From NCBI GenBank assembly GCA_001804885.1, contig MHBM01000111.1:1-49268 (forward strand): a stretch of DNA of 49,268 nucleotides, given 5' to 3'. The notes beneath the pieces were generated by a model that was not told the origin of the DNA, did no database searches, and was given only the letters and a program-made list of their open reading frames with translations. This document shows positions 7,935 to 17,424 of this stretch, in pieces; within the stretch, counting starts at the first letter, position 1, and every line of letters starts with the position of its first letter. This DNA is from Lentisphaerae bacterium RIFOXYA12_FULL_48_11. Lineage in GTDB: Bacteria; Verrucomicrobiota; Kiritimatiellia; UBA8416; YA12-FULL-48-11. The translations under genes and the position numbers were made by a program.

Positions 7935-7949
7935 AAATTACCGTCTCCT

Positions 7950-8615
7950 TTATTTCTTTATTTTACCGATCACTGACAGACCAGCCGCCACTTTATCGCC
8001 GACCTTTACAGTGATGTCGACCTCGGCCTTCGGGAAATACATATCCAGCCTCGATCCGAATTTCATCATACCAATCCGATCACCCATATTTAAATCAACT
8101 GCCTTGTCATGATCAGGCCAATACACAACCCTGCGGCACACCGGCCCCACAATCTGCTTCACAAGACATCGCGTTTTGCCAACAATCAGTATCGCATTAT
8201 GCTGATTGTAATCCGATGATTTCTCCTTGAACGTGAAAAAATGTTTCCCCTTGAAATAACGGAGAAAACTGGACTTTCCAGAAATAGGAGCCCGGTTAAC
8301 ATGAACATCAAAAAGACTCAGAAAAATACTTACCCTTACCGTATCAGCCTTAAGGTCTTCCTCCTCACGGACATCCTTGATACACGCCACGACACCGTCA
8401 GCCCCGGCAAGAATAAGACTTTCATCTGTTGGCGAAACACGCCCGGGATCGCGGAAGAAATAAAGGAAATAACCTGTCAGGACAACGGCAGGAACTATGC
8501 CCGCCCATATGGCGCGCTGAACAGTTACTCCACAGATCCTGCACAGGACCGACACAATTATGCCAAAAACAACAGCGGCAACAATAAACGGCACAACTTC
8601 TTCTCTAACACCCAT
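7950..8615 (-). CDS. psd: Phosphatidylserine decarboxylase, short archaeal-type
   Basis: The 221-residue product has two N-terminal membrane segments, then the Psd core with YFFRDPGR, SIFLSLFDVHVNR and the self-cleavage motif KFGSRLDMYFP. There the Gly-Ser bond is cleaved to form the pyruvoyl group. It converts phosphatidylserine to phosphatidylethanolamine. The ATG at 8615 is chosen because AAGGAAAGG lies 5 nt before it; an 83-residue upstream extension of the frame looks non-coding and would overlap nothing useful. It is followed directly by pssA. Confidence 0.92.
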   Translation of the reverse strand: MGVREEVVPFIVAAVVFGIIVSVLCRICGVTVQRAIWAGIVPAVVLTGYFLYFFRDPGRVSPTDESLILAGADGVVACIKDVREEEDLKADTVRVSIFLSLFDVHVNRAPISGKSSFLRYFKGKHFFTFKEKSSDYNQHNAILIVGKTRCLVKQIVGPVCRRVVYWPDHDKAVDLNMGDRIGMMKFGSRLDMYFPKAEVDITVKVGDKVAAGLSVIGKIKK

Positions 8616-8667
8616 ACCGACCTTTCCTTGTAAAAAGCCGGGATTCTCCGTAATGCCCGGCGATTTG

Positions 8668-9633
8668 TCAAGAACCCTTGCCTGAGTCTGAGCGGAGCTT
8701 GGCAATGAACTCCTCCATATCATCCGGAATCCGCGCCTTGAATTTGACACGCTTGTTCGTACCAGGATGAATAAAAGACAGTTCAGAAGAATGCAGCATC
8801 TGTCTGGCCGGGAGAACTTCATCATATTTCTGAACTTTCCTGCCGCCATACTGTCTGTCACCAAAGACAGGATGACCTATATGGGCCATGTGCACTCTTA
8901 TCTGGTGCGTACGTCCTGTCTCAATATTCAGACTGACCACGGAGAAATCACCCAGGATTTCCATTACCTCGTAATTAGTTATAGCGGTACGTCCTGCAGG
9001 CTCTGATGTGACTGACATTTTCTTCCTGTCGTTTACGCTCCGTCCTATTTGCGTTTCTAATCTACCCACACGCGGCTCCGGAACGCCATGCACGATGGCG
9101 ATATACTCCTTCTTAACTCTGCCGTTTTTAAATTGACGCGCCAGGATATTCATTGCCCGTTCATTCTTGGCAACCACCATGAGACCGCTTGTGTCTTTGT
9201 CCAGGCGATGCACAATACCAGGCCGCAATTCCCCTCCAACGCCGGCAAGATCCTTGCAATGGTACAACAAAGCATTAACAAGAGTACCGGATGGATGACC
9301 AGCGGCAGGATGGATAACCAATCCCGGCTGTTTATTCAGAACAATTACATCACTATCCTCGCAAACAACATCTATAGGAATATTCTCAGCACTGACCTCG
9401 ACAGGAGCGACAGGCGGCACTGTCAATGCGACCTGCATTGCCTTGGCAACACGGGCATGCATTTTTACACTTTTCTTTCCATTCAGGGTCACACAACCGG
9501 CTTTAATGAGCGCCTGAATACGCGAACGGGACATATCAGGAAGTTTGGAACTCAACCACGCATCAAGTCTCTGACCACGCTCACCAGGCCCGACGGTTAT
9601 TTCTATTACTGATTCGTTCTGGATTATAGCCAT
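8668..9633 (-). CDS. rluD: RluD-family 23S rRNA pseudouridine synthase
   Basis: The 321-residue product has an N-terminal S4 RNA-binding domain (RLDAWLSSKLPDMSRSRIQALIKAG). The catalytic domain has the RluA/RluD signature HRLDKDTSGLMVVAKN, whose Asp is the nucleophile, and ETGRTHQIRVHMAHIGHPV further on. The S4 domain and length favour RluD over RluA, but the exact uridine target is inferred. Its ribosome site (GGAG) lies in the end of lgt, six bases upstream, so the two are tightly linked. Confidence 0.92.
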   Translation of the reverse strand: MAIIQNESVIEITVGPGERGQRLDAWLSSKLPDMSRSRIQALIKAGCVTLNGKKSVKMHARVAKAMQVALTVPPVAPVEVSAENIPIDVVCEDSDVIVLNKQPGLVIHPAAGHPSGTLVNALLYHCKDLAGVGGELRPGIVHRLDKDTSGLMVVAKNERAMNILARQFKNGRVKKEYIAIVHGVPEPRVGRLETQIGRSVNDRKKMSVTSEPAGRTAITNYEVMEILGDFSVVSLNIETGRTHQIRVHMAHIGHPVFGDRQYGGRKVQKYDEVLPARQMLHSSELSFIHPGTNKRVKFKARIPDDMEEFIAKLRSDSGKGS

Positions 9634-9639
9634 GACCGG

Positions 9640-10458
9640 TCAACTCCGTACCGTAGAATCAGGATTCGTGACTCGGCTTGGTAGAAACCAGATTACAAGC
9701 CCGAGAACTATCAGGCAGAGGCTGAAAATCTGGGCCACAGAAAAGCCTGCCAACCATCTTACCCGCTCGTCCCCCCTTAGATATTCAAAAAGAAAACGGC
9801 CAACAGGATACATCATGAGATAAAGCGCCGTTATTTTCCCGTCAACCGGTCTTTTACGATATATCAGCAACAGAACAACATACACCAAAAGGTTAAAAAA
9901 AGCCTCATACAGTTGAACAGGATGCACAGCCAAGCTGCATTTTGCGCCTGCTGTAATCTTCCCGGCATACAAATGCCCATCCCACGGAATACTTTCTTTT
10001 GGAAAATGGACTGACAATATGCCGTTATACTCCCGGCCATAACAACATCCGTTCAGGAAACACCCGATACGACCAAAAACATGCCCGAGAGGCACCGAGG
10101 TAATGACAAAATCAACTACAGACATGAATTTTTCATGGCGAAACTTCGAGAAAAGGTACAGGGCAATACCGGCACCGATAAAGCCACCATAATAAATAAG
10201 CCCACCCCTGTGTACGTACAGCATGGTTACAGGTCGCTCAATGAACGTCCGCCAGTCTGCGACAACATAAGCCATGCGAGCACCCACCACGCCGGCAACC
10301 ATCATCCAGAACATGAGGTCGGAACAATAATTGAAGTCACGCCCCCGCCCCTTCCCTAGATATGTCCAATTTGTAAGGGCAGCAAGAAATGCCATGGCCA
10401 TCATTACACCGAACCAGAAAATCTGGAAGTCACCTATTTTCAAAAATACAGAATGCAT
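9640..10458 (-). CDS. lgt: Prolipoprotein diacylglyceryl transferase
   Basis: The 272-residue polytopic membrane product shows the Lgt signature GRIGCFLNGCCYG, with the essential Arg and Asn region, plus an N-terminal WFGVMMAMAF segment and a C-terminal YPVGRFLFEYLRGDERV motif. It transfers diacylglycerol from phosphatidylglycerol to the lipobox Cys of prolipoproteins. GGAGAAAAG precedes the ATG. It is the first gene of a minus-strand run with rluD, psd, pssA, udg and the zinc-ribbon gene, divergent from the kinase at 10589. Confidence 0.95.
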   Translation of the reverse strand: MHSVFLKIGDFQIFWFGVMMAMAFLAALTNWTYLGKGRGRDFNYCSDLMFWMMVAGVVGARMAYVVADWRTFIERPVTMLYVHRGGLIYYGGFIGAGIALYLFSKFRHEKFMSVVDFVITSVPLGHVFGRIGCFLNGCCYGREYNGILSVHFPKESIPWDGHLYAGKITAGAKCSLAVHPVQLYEAFFNLLVYVVLLLIYRKRPVDGKITALYLMMYPVGRFLFEYLRGDERVRWLAGFSVAQIFSLCLIVLGLVIWFLPSRVTNPDSTVRS

Positions 10459-10588
10459 GCGAACACTTTTCTCCGTTTATGGAAGACACTATAACCAAAA
10501 AAATAGAGATGGACAGCTTGAAACGTGCATTCTATCATACAAAAACTAATAAAGATGGGCGATTTTAAGGCTTAAGGGTTTTACGCGA

Positions 10589-13348
10589 ATGGATCCGGAC
10601 AGCAAAGATATAGGAATAATAACTGACAGAGTGCCAGAAGCAACTTGCAGCAAATGCGGCTGCAAAATTGATGTTGCAGATCTTGAGCCTTTTGTCGGAG
10701 TCGAATGTCCTGACTGCGGATCGGTTGAGAACGTTCCCGCAAAACTTGGACAGTTCCTCCTCCTGAATCTTATCGGTAAGGGAGGAATGGGCGGGGTTTA
10801 CTACGCAGAAGATACCGCGCTCGGTAGACACGTCGCGATCAAGGTAATGCTCCAGTCTCTGGGGGACAACAGGGAGTTCGTTGAAACCTTTAAACGCGAA
10901 GCCCAGGCTGTCGCAAAACTTAACCATCCCAACATTGTCCAGATCTATGCATTCGGCAAGGAAAAAGGTCAGCCCTACATCGTAATGGAACTGGTGGGCG
11001 GTCAGCGGCTGGACAAAATGATGGAGGGCGGGAAACAGATTGATCAGGCTCTGGCAATGAAAATTGCCGTTGATGTTGCAGACGCACTGAAAGCCGCCGA
11101 TGAAATCGGACTGGTCCACGGCGATATCAAGCCTGAAAACATTCTATTGGACGAAAAAGGATCCGCAAAGATCGTAGATTTCGGACTTGCAACCTTCGCC
11201 CATCAGGCATCTGCAGAAGGCATATGGGGCACCCCGTATTATATCGCTCCAGAAAAGATCAGGCGTCAACCTGTTGATGCCAGATCAGACATATACAGTC
11301 TAGGAGCAACCCTCTACCACGCACTCACGGGCAAGCCGCCATTCGAAGGAGATACTCCGATCGATGTCGTCAAGGCCAGGCTGGAAAGAGACCCTGCTGA
11401 ACTAAAAGTTCTGCGACCAAAAATCGACAGGTTCGTGGAAAGTATAGTAATGCGGATGCTCCAGCGGCAACCAGTCAGGAGATATCCCAATTACAGCTCC
11501 CTGCTTGGAGATCTGCGTAAAGCCGTACAGACGCTTGGACCGGTTAAAACCGGAACCTTCGCAGCACAAAAAGCAAGACAAACACTAATCATTCCCAAAA
11601 AGCGAACATCACAGATCTCTCTGGATACAACACCCAGAAGAGATGAACTTGGCAGACCAAAATCAAGCAAGATTCACATACCATCGTCCAGAGGCGCTGC
11701 AGACGGCGAAACCATTTCAGGCGAGGCGTTCAGCAAGCGTTTGATGCAAAATGTCACCAAAGCCAAAAACGTTAAGATTAAAATACCCGCCTGGGTGTAT
11801 ATCCTTATTGGAATCGGCCTCATTATATGGATGGCATCAGCCGCAGTCATGAAGTCGAAAGTAAAGAAAGAACAGACCAGGATTGCGAAGATCGAGAAGC
11901 TAAACCTTATAAAAGAAAAAGCGGTTTCCGAAACAACATTCTCGGCCATTCAACTTACCTCATCAAATATATTCAAAATGGCTCAGGCATCGGAAGCTTG
12001 CGTGGACAAGGTTATCAGCGCAGTTGCCATAGTCACAGGCGAACAGTTGGTGAAACCAATTTATAGACCAAAAACTGACGACGCAGCAGTTGCGCCAACG
12101 CCAGAACAGGCAGCCACAAACGCTGTAACCAATGCCATAACGAGCGCTACTGTATCAAATACGACTCCAGCCGCTATTGCAGATACCAACGCTGCAGCAG
12201 TTCCAGCCGTCGCAGCAACACCAGAAGAAAAAGCCAAACCAAAAAGTTCTCCAAAACCTAAAAAAGAAAAGAAACAAGCCATTGAAGAAGGTCCACCAGG
12301 AGAGGCCACCAAGGAACAGCTCGAACAGCAACGCAAAGCAGATCAAGCCAAACCTGAGGAAAAACCGGACGAACAAGCTCCATCTAATATTCCTGCATCA
12401 GTACCCATACCAGTGATCGCAAAGCCGGACGTTGTCCTTGAGAAAATAGAAAATGAACCGGAAATCAGGGGCCTGGCGAGGAAAATATTTGAGAATTACC
12501 TCGCTCTTGCTGAAAAAAGCTCACTCGCAAAATCAGCCCAAGAATCCTCTGAAGAATTAAAGAATGACGTCCTAAGCTCACCGGTATCATTTAAAGCGTC
12601 CGCCAAAAATAAACAAATTGTTCAGAAACTGGAAACCATACAGGTTCTTGAAAGTGAGACAAAAGTCTTGCTGGCAGAAACTGAAAAAACAGCACAAAAA
12701 GCAGAATCCATAAAAGCTGAATTCGAAGAAACAGCAAAAGCCAGGAAGAAAAGCGAAGAAGAGGAATTAAAAAAGAAAGCGGAAGAAGAAGCTGCAAAAC
12801 GTAAAGCGGCAGAACTGAAAGCCCTGATAGAAAACGAAATTAAGCTAACCGAATCGGCACGCAACAATTGCCTGCCTATGATAAAGCTCTACGATTTCAA
12901 AGGTGCACTGGACTCTATAAATGGCCAGGCAGCATCATTCCAGACCGACGAGGGTAAGGCAGCTATCAAGGTATTGGCAGATCGCTACACATATCTCCAG
13001 AAACTCAAGCTGTACCTCATCGAACGACTGAACGCAGAACCCTTCAAGTGGGGCTGGCTCACGCCAAGTCAGGACATTATCGGAGCGAACATGCTCGGGG
13101 TTAAACTCAAGACAAGGATAGCCTCGTGGACGGAAATCAGTGGCGCACAATTATTGAGAATAATTGACTGGAGTCTTGCAAATAAAGCAACCCACTACAA
13201 GGTAAGGGCAGAGAATGCACTGGCCTCAGCCATTCTATGTTATGAACTGGGCGGGCTTGAAGCTGCGAAGAAATACGCAAACCAATCCATAGACATTTCA
13301 GTAAGCATGAAGGAAGAGGTCGCAAGGCTTCTGCCTCTCAACGAATAG
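10589..13348 (+). CDS. Transmembrane Ser/Thr protein kinase with N-terminal zinc ribbon
   Basis: The product is 919 residues. Residues about 13-42 form a zinc ribbon (CSKCGCKI with CPDCGSVE). The PknB-type kinase domain (about 55-310) has GKGGMGGVYYAED, VAIKV with the ATP-binding Lys, HGDIKPENILL, DFGLA and GTPYYIAPEKI. The catalytic loop reads HGD instead of HRD, so the Arg that normally contacts the phosphorylated activation loop is missing. One membrane helix follows (about 399-421), then an Ala/Pro/Lys-rich linker, a Lys/Glu coiled coil near residues 680-770 and a C-terminal domain of about 150 residues. With one membrane helix, the kinase is probably cytoplasmic and the rest extracytoplasmic. 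Confidence 0.92.
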   Translation: MDPDSKDIGIITDRVPEATCSKCGCKIDVADLEPFVGVECPDCGSVENVPAKLGQFLLLNLIGKGGMGGVYYAEDTALGRHVAIKVMLQSLGDNREFVETFKREAQAVAKLNHPNIVQIYAFGKEKGQPYIVMELVGGQRLDKMMEGGKQIDQALAMKIAVDVADALKAADEIGLVHGDIKPENILLDEKGSAKIVDFGLATFAHQASAEGIWGTPYYIAPEKIRRQPVDARSDIYSLGATLYHALTGKPPFEGDTPIDVVKARLERDPAELKVLRPKIDRFVESIVMRMLQRQPVRRYPNYSSLLGDLRKAVQTLGPVKTGTFAAQKARQTLIIPKKRTSQISLDTTPRRDELGRPKSSKIHIPSSRGAADGETISGEAFSKRLMQNVTKAKNVKIKIPAWVYILIGIGLIIWMASAAVMKSKVKKEQTRIAKIEKLNLIKEKAVSETTFSAIQLTSSNIFKMAQASEACVDKVISAVAIVTGEQLVKPIYRPKTDDAAVAPTPEQAATNAVTNAITSATVSNTTPAAIADTNAAAVPAVAATPEEKAKPKSSPKPKKEKKQAIEEGPPGEATKEQLEQQRKADQAKPEEKPDEQAPSNIPASVPIPVIAKPDVVLEKIENEPEIRGLARKIFENYLALAEKSSLAKSAQESSEELKNDVLSSPVSFKASAKNKQIVQKLETIQVLESETKVLLAETEKTAQKAESIKAEFEETAKARKKSEEEELKKKAEEEAAKRKAAELKALIENEIKLTESARNNCLPMIKLYDFKGALDSINGQAASFQTDEGKAAIKVLADRYTYLQKLKLYLIERLNAEPFKWGWLTPSQDIIGANMLGVKLKTRIASWTEISGAQLLRIIDWSLANKATHYKVRAENALASAILCYELGGLEAAKKYANQSIDISVSMKEEVARLLPLNE

Positions 13349-13355
13349 GCTGCAT

Positions 13356-13778
13356 TCACTTGCCCTGTATCCTGCCATCCGGATCTATGGCAAGCCCCAC
13401 AGACAGGATTTTATTCTTCCCGAACCTTTTCTGGAGATTTGACAGCATCTGCTCACGGCCGTACCTGCTGAGTTCGCTCAACCAGACCGAATTATCCACA
13501 AAAACCGTCAACTTTCTCTTTTCCATCCTGCCTGGACGTGTATGTTTTGCAACTGCCACACCAACTATACCCTGCCACTCATTCTCAAGCACAGAAAGCC
13601 AGTGTGTATCTTCAAGACCGAAGCGTTTCATAACACCAGACAGCGCATCTGTGATACTCACAGGATCTGAAACACCAACCGGTGGAGTATAGTCCTCTAT
13701 ATGGCAGCGTTCCCTTTCCACCTGCCATCGTCCTTTTTTATAGGACTGTCTGCGTGTTTGTCGCCTGCCTTCTTCCAT
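13356..13778 (-). CDS. DUF721 / DciA-like protein
   Basis: The 140-residue product has a basic N-terminus (RRQTRRQSYKKGRWQVER). It is followed by a DUF721 core in which LENEWQGIVGVAVAKHTRPG leads to KLTVFVDNSVWLSELSRY and an EQMLSNLQKRFG helix. DciA, a DUF721 member, is the ancestral loader of the replicative helicase DnaB in many bacteria lacking DnaC. Assignment beyond DUF721 is by family knowledge only. It is convergent with the kinase gene, separated by seven bases, and TGGAGA precedes its ATG. Confidence 0.8.
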   Translation of the reverse strand: MEEGRRQTRRQSYKKGRWQVERERCHIEDYTPPVGVSDPVSITDALSGVMKRFGLEDTHWLSVLENEWQGIVGVAVAKHTRPGRMEKRKLTVFVDNSVWLSELSRYGREQMLSNLQKRFGKNKILSVGLAIDPDGRIQGK

Positions 13779-13787
13779 CTCAGGTTC

Positions 13788-13799
13788 TCCACTAGTGGA
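13788..13799. promoter_or_regulatory. Perfect 12-bp palindrome in the DUF721/pfp divergent region
   Basis: TCCACTAGTGGA is its own reverse complement and lies 10 nt before the DUF721 start, overlapping that gene's Shine-Dalgarno (TGGAGA on the minus strand). It could be an operator for either divergent gene. A single short palindrome can also be chance. Confidence 0.3.
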
Positions 13800-13920
13800 A
13801 TCAAGTACTGCATCATTAACTGCTTAAACTGTTTCCCGTAGTATCATATTTTAACTTGAACAGCAAACCCCAACAATGGCAGATTACGCGCTTCTTAAAT
13901 CTTTAATAAGGAGACATACA

Positions 13921-15129
13921 ATGAAACAGAAAGTATCGGGAAATATGCTGATCGCACAGAGTGGTGGGCCATCTCCGGTAATTAACCAGAGCCTTGTGGG
14001 CGCTATTATTGAAGCAAAGAAACACAAGGAAATAAAAAATATCTACGGCGCACTCCATGGCATTAAGGGAATACTTGGCGAAGACTTCATAGATCTCAAG
14101 AAGGAATCTGTCGCCACACTGAAAGCCGTAGCTAATACTCCATCGTCGGCCCTCGGCAGCGTCAGAAAAAAGCCCTCCCCTGAAGATTGTGCAAGAATTT
14201 TTGAAGTCCTGAAGAAATACGAAATCCGCTATTTCTTCTATATCGGAGGAAACGATTCGGCAGAAACCGTTCATATAATTAGCGAGGAAGCCAAGAAGTC
14301 CAGTTTCGAGCTCCGCTGCTTCCACATCGCCAAGACTATCGATAACGATCTGCGTGAAAATGACCATACCCCCGGCTTCGGCAGCGCAGCCAAGTTTGTT
14401 ACACTTGCACTCATGGGCGACAACCTGGACAACCGCGCCCTACCCGGCGTAAAGATCGACGTCATAATGGGACGTCATGCAGGATTCCTCACCGCCGCAT
14501 CGGCCTTGGCAAGGGTTTATCCTGACGATGGTCCGCACCTGATTTACCTCCCTGAACGTCCTTTCAGCATGGAACAGTTCGTTGCCGACGTTAAGAAGGT
14601 AAACGACAAGTACGGACGCTGTGTTATCGCGGTTTCTGAGGGTATTTCCGATAAAGATGGAACCGCTATCGCTGCAAAATTCAGCAAGGAAGTTGATTCC
14701 CATGGAAATGTTCAACTCAGTGGTACCGGTGCATTGGGGGACCTGCTTGCAGCAGAGATCAAGGCAAAGACAGATATCAAACGTGTGCGTGCCGACACAT
14801 TCGGATACCTGCAGAGATGCTATCCCTCGGTCATTTCCACAAACGATGCAAGGGAGGCCGCATTCGTTGGCTCAACAGCCGTAAAACAGGCATTAAAATT
14901 GCAGAGTGGATCAGTGGCAATCAGACGTAAGCCCGGCAAGAAATATCAGGTTTACTTCGAAGCTGTTCCATTGAGTTCGGTGGCAAAGGAAACCAAACAT
15001 ATGCCGGATGAATTCATCAACAGTGAAGGCAATGACGTCACAAAAGCCTTCATTGACTATGCAAAACCAATCGTGGGCGAACTTCCTGTGATCGGCAGAT
15101 TCGCCGGCAAGAAAATTGCCAAGAAATAG
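13921..15129 (+). CDS. pfp: Pyrophosphate-type 6-phosphofructokinase
   Basis: The 402-residue product has the group-A PFK motifs: AQSGGPSPVINQ, YFFYIGGNDSAETVH, KTIDNDL and MGRHAGFLTAAS. The Asp in GGNDS, where ATP enzymes have a Gly, is the hallmark of PPi-dependent enzymes. It reversibly phosphorylates fructose 6-phosphate with pyrophosphate, saving ATP in fermentative glycolysis. AAGGAG 8 nt before the ATG at 13921 rejects a longer frame from 13876. It is monocistronic, ending at the strong terminator at 15146. Confidence 0.92.
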   Translation: MKQKVSGNMLIAQSGGPSPVINQSLVGAIIEAKKHKEIKNIYGALHGIKGILGEDFIDLKKESVATLKAVANTPSSALGSVRKKPSPEDCARIFEVLKKYEIRYFFYIGGNDSAETVHIISEEAKKSSFELRCFHIAKTIDNDLRENDHTPGFGSAAKFVTLALMGDNLDNRALPGVKIDVIMGRHAGFLTAASALARVYPDDGPHLIYLPERPFSMEQFVADVKKVNDKYGRCVIAVSEGISDKDGTAIAAKFSKEVDSHGNVQLSGTGALGDLLAAEIKAKTDIKRVRADTFGYLQRCYPSVISTNDAREAAFVGSTAVKQALKLQSGSVAIRRKPGKKYQVYFEAVPLSSVAKETKHMPDEFINSEGNDVTKAFIDYAKPIVGELPVIGRFAGKKIAKK

Positions 15130-15145
15130 TAATACGAATGCAAAA

Positions 15146-15178
15146 AAAAGGCGGTTGATCTCTGATCAACCGCCTTTT
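15146..15178. terminator. Bidirectional intrinsic terminator between pfp and rpiB-glyA
   Basis: AAAAGGCGGTTGATC and GATCAACCGCCTTTT form a perfect 15-bp stem with a 3-nt loop (TCT). A-rich sequence on the left and T-rich sequence on the right let it act in both directions. It lies 16 bp after each of the two convergent stop codons. Confidence 0.9.
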
Positions 15179-15193
15179 AGTTTTCCAATCAAG

Positions 15194-16876
15194 TTATGGG
15201 ACAGAAAAACGCGAAGCCAGCTCAGCCGCTTTCTCACGTGTCTTGACAATAAGCACATCATCCTTGATATTCCGGAGGACAGAAACAATCATTTCCGCTA
15301 TCGCAACCATTTCATTTTCCTTCATTCCACGGGTTGTAACAGAAGGTGTACCGATACGGATACCCGAAGTAATAAACGGGCTGTTCTTATCGAAAGGGAT
15401 CGCATTCTTATTAACTATAATTCCAGCACGATCAAGAGCAGCTGCCGCCTCTTTACCGGTCAACCCGATGTGCGTAACATCCATAAGCATCAGGTGATTT
15501 TCCGTACCCCCGGAAACCAGCCTCATTTCAGCCTTCAGGAATATATCCGCCATGACTTTGGCATTCTTAACAATCTGTTGACCATACTGTTTGAATTCCG
15601 GCCTCATCGCTTCGTGGAAACAAACCGCTTTTGAAGCTATTGTATGCATAAGGGGACCACCCTGCAGTCCCGGAAAAACCGTTTTATCTATATCCGCCGC
15701 AAACTTTTCACGACATAACACCAGACCGCTTCGCGGTCCACGAAGAGTTTTATGTGTAGTTGAAGTCACGAATTCCGCATGCGGAACTGGATTAGGATGA
15801 GTTCCTGCAGCAACCAAGCCGGCGATATGCGCCATATCAACCATCAGCATTGCACCAACATCATCGGCAATCTGCCTAAACCTCGCGAAATCAAGTATCC
15901 GCGGGTAGGCACTGGCACCTACAACAATCAGTTTTGGCTTACTTTCCCTGGCAAGGCGAGCCACATCATCATAATCAATCATTTCAGTGTGCTGGTTCAC
16001 ACCATAAGAAACGATGTTAAAAAGCCGACCCGAGAAATTAACAGGACTGCCATGTGTAAGATGACCTCCGTGAGCTAAACTCATTGCAAGAATTGTGTCG
16101 CCTGGCTTCAATACCGAGAAATACACAGCCATATTGGCAGAACTTCCGCAATGAGGCTGAACATTGGCATGTTCTGCTCCGAAAAGCTGCTTGGCCCGAT
16201 CTATTGCCAGTCGCTCGGCAACATCAACAAAATCACATCCGCTGTACCATCGCTTGCCGGGATATCCCTCGGCATATTTGTTGGTCATTACTGAGCCCTG
16301 AGACTCCATGACAGCGCGACTGGCATAGTTTTCGGAAGCAATAAGGTTTATAGTCAGACTTTGACGGCTGATCTCACTCCGTATTGCCCGCCAGATTTCA
16401 GGATCTTCTTCAAAAACACCATCTGATTCCCATACGTCCTGGGAATATGTCGCCATTTTGGTCAACCGACGCTCATGTCTAAAATCATTGCTGTAAGTGC
16501 AATTCATCCATGCATCAAGAATCTCCTCAGCAGTCTTTGGGGTAACGTAGTCGCCGCCCATGACAAGAATATTGGCATTATTGTGGGCTTTGGTCATCGC
16601 CGCCATCTCCGCCGAGAGGCAGAGGGCTGCGCGAACGCGTGGAAATTTATTAGCCGTCATCGACATACCAATGCCCGTCTTGCATATGAGAATTCCCTCA
16701 TTAACAAGCCCATGAGAAACACGCATTGCCACATCACGCGCATAATCGGGATAATCAACAGAATCAATACTGCTGCAGCCAAAGTCTTCCACGTCCACTC
16801 CGCGTTTCTTAAGCAAGCTCTTAATCAATTCTTTAATCTCATATCCGCCATGATCGGCACCAAGCGCTATCTTCAT
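15194..16876 (-). CDS. rpiB-glyA: Fused ribose-5-phosphate isomerase B and serine hydroxymethyltransferase
   Basis: One uninterrupted 560-residue frame encodes two enzymes. Residues 1-140 are RpiB ([15 protein letters not shown], the Cys65 segment [17 protein letters not shown], and [13 protein letters not shown]). From residue 142 onward is a full-length SHMT, with Lys376 in [12 protein letters not shown] as the PLP lysine and [20 protein letters not shown] and GTPSVTTRG motifs. RpiB interconverts ribose- and ribulose-5-phosphate; SHMT makes glycine and methylene-tetrahydrofolate. The junction ([16 protein letters not shown]) has Met141 but no good ribosome site before it. Lys66 replaces the usual Gly after the RpiB Cys. 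Start by GAAAGG. It is last in the purD operon. Confidence 0.93.
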   Translation of the reverse strand: MKIALGADHGGYEIKELIKSLLKKRGVDVEDFGCSSIDSVDYPDYARDVAMRVSHGLVNEGILICKTGIGMSMTANKFPRVRAALCLSAEMAAMTKAHNNANILVMGGDYVTPKTAEEILDAWMNCTYSNDFRHERRLTKMATYSQDVWESDGVFEEDPEIWRAIRSEISRQSLTINLIASENYASRAVMESQGSVMTNKYAEGYPGKRWYSGCDFVDVAERLAIDRAKQLFGAEHANVQPHCGSSANMAVYFSVLKPGDTILAMSLAHGGHLTHGSPVNFSGRLFNIVSYGVNQHTEMIDYDDVARLARESKPKLIVVGASAYPRILDFARFRQIADDVGAMLMVDMAHIAGLVAAGTHPNPVPHAEFVTSTTHKTLRGPRSGLVLCREKFAADIDKTVFPGLQGGPLMHTIASKAVCFHEAMRPEFKQYGQQIVKNAKVMADIFLKAEMRLVSGGTENHLMLMDVTHIGLTGKEAAAALDRAGIIVNKNAIPFDKNSPFITSGIRIGTPSVTTRGMKENEMVAIAEMIVSVLRNIKDDVLIVKTREKAAELASRFSVP

Positions 16877-16886
16877 CGTAAACCTT

Positions 16887-17354
16887 TCATTCTGATTCAA
16901 GACTCTTCACAAACGAAATCAATTCCGGCAAAGCCTCTTCTATTTCATCACGTATACCGCAATACACCTCAACCGACGCTCCAATCGGGTCCTCGACGTC
17001 ACCACCCCTCCCATTGGGAGTGAACGATTTAAGGAGAAAAGACTTCTCCACCACCAACGGATACATCGCCCGCAATTGCGTAAGATGAGACGCCGTCATT
17101 ACCACAATCAGAGAAGCCGAGTCAACCAATTCTCTGCTTACAGGACGGCTGAGATGAGCTTTCATGTCAATATTAAGCTCCCTGAGGGCAATAATGGCTG
17201 CACCACTGGCAGGCATTCCATTACACGTTGAAAGACCGGCAGACTCGACATCCCAGCCGGAATCTCGCCCCAGCCTGTCACGCAAAAGATATTCAGCCAT
17301 GGGACTTCTGCACACATTCCCCGTACAAAGAAACAATATTCTCTTTTTCGGCAT
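16887..17354 (-). CDS. Low-molecular-weight protein-tyrosine-phosphatase family protein
   Basis: The 155-residue product begins [21 protein letters not shown], containing the P-loop Cys-x5-Arg-Ser. It has the general-acid Asp in VEDPIG near residue 120. The fold also serves arsenate reductases, but no extra redox cysteines in the arsenate-reductase positions are evident. It probably dephosphorylates phosphotyrosine or phosphoarginine proteins. GGAAAGG precedes the ATG. It sits between the Sua5-type gene and rpiB-glyA in one operon, an order seen in several bacteria where sua5, ywlE and rpiB-glyA cluster. Confidence 0.92.
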   Translation of the reverse strand: MPKKRILFLCTGNVCRSPMAEYLLRDRLGRDSGWDVESAGLSTCNGMPASGAAIIALRELNIDMKAHLSRPVSRELVDSASLIVVMTASHLTQLRAMYPLVVEKSFLLKSFTPNGRGGDVEDPIGASVEVYCGIRDEIEEALPELISFVKSLESE

Positions 17355-17424
17355 TCAATACCTTTCCGGATTTTACCGACTTGGCATATAAAACATAAAC
17401 TCTTTACTACCAAACAGTTAGGCC

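Noticed and set aside
7444..8112. 222-codon plus-strand ORF opposite pssA/psd
   Set aside because: Shadow frame of two genes with clear family signatures.
8616..8864. N-terminal extension of psd
   Set aside because: The 83 added residues are unlike any Psd, and a good ribosome site precedes the internal ATG at 8615.
16454..16456. Separate glyA gene starting at the internal ATG
   Set aside because: There is no stop between the RpiB and SHMT parts and no ribosome-binding site before this ATG, so a fusion is simpler. Internal initiation is not excluded.
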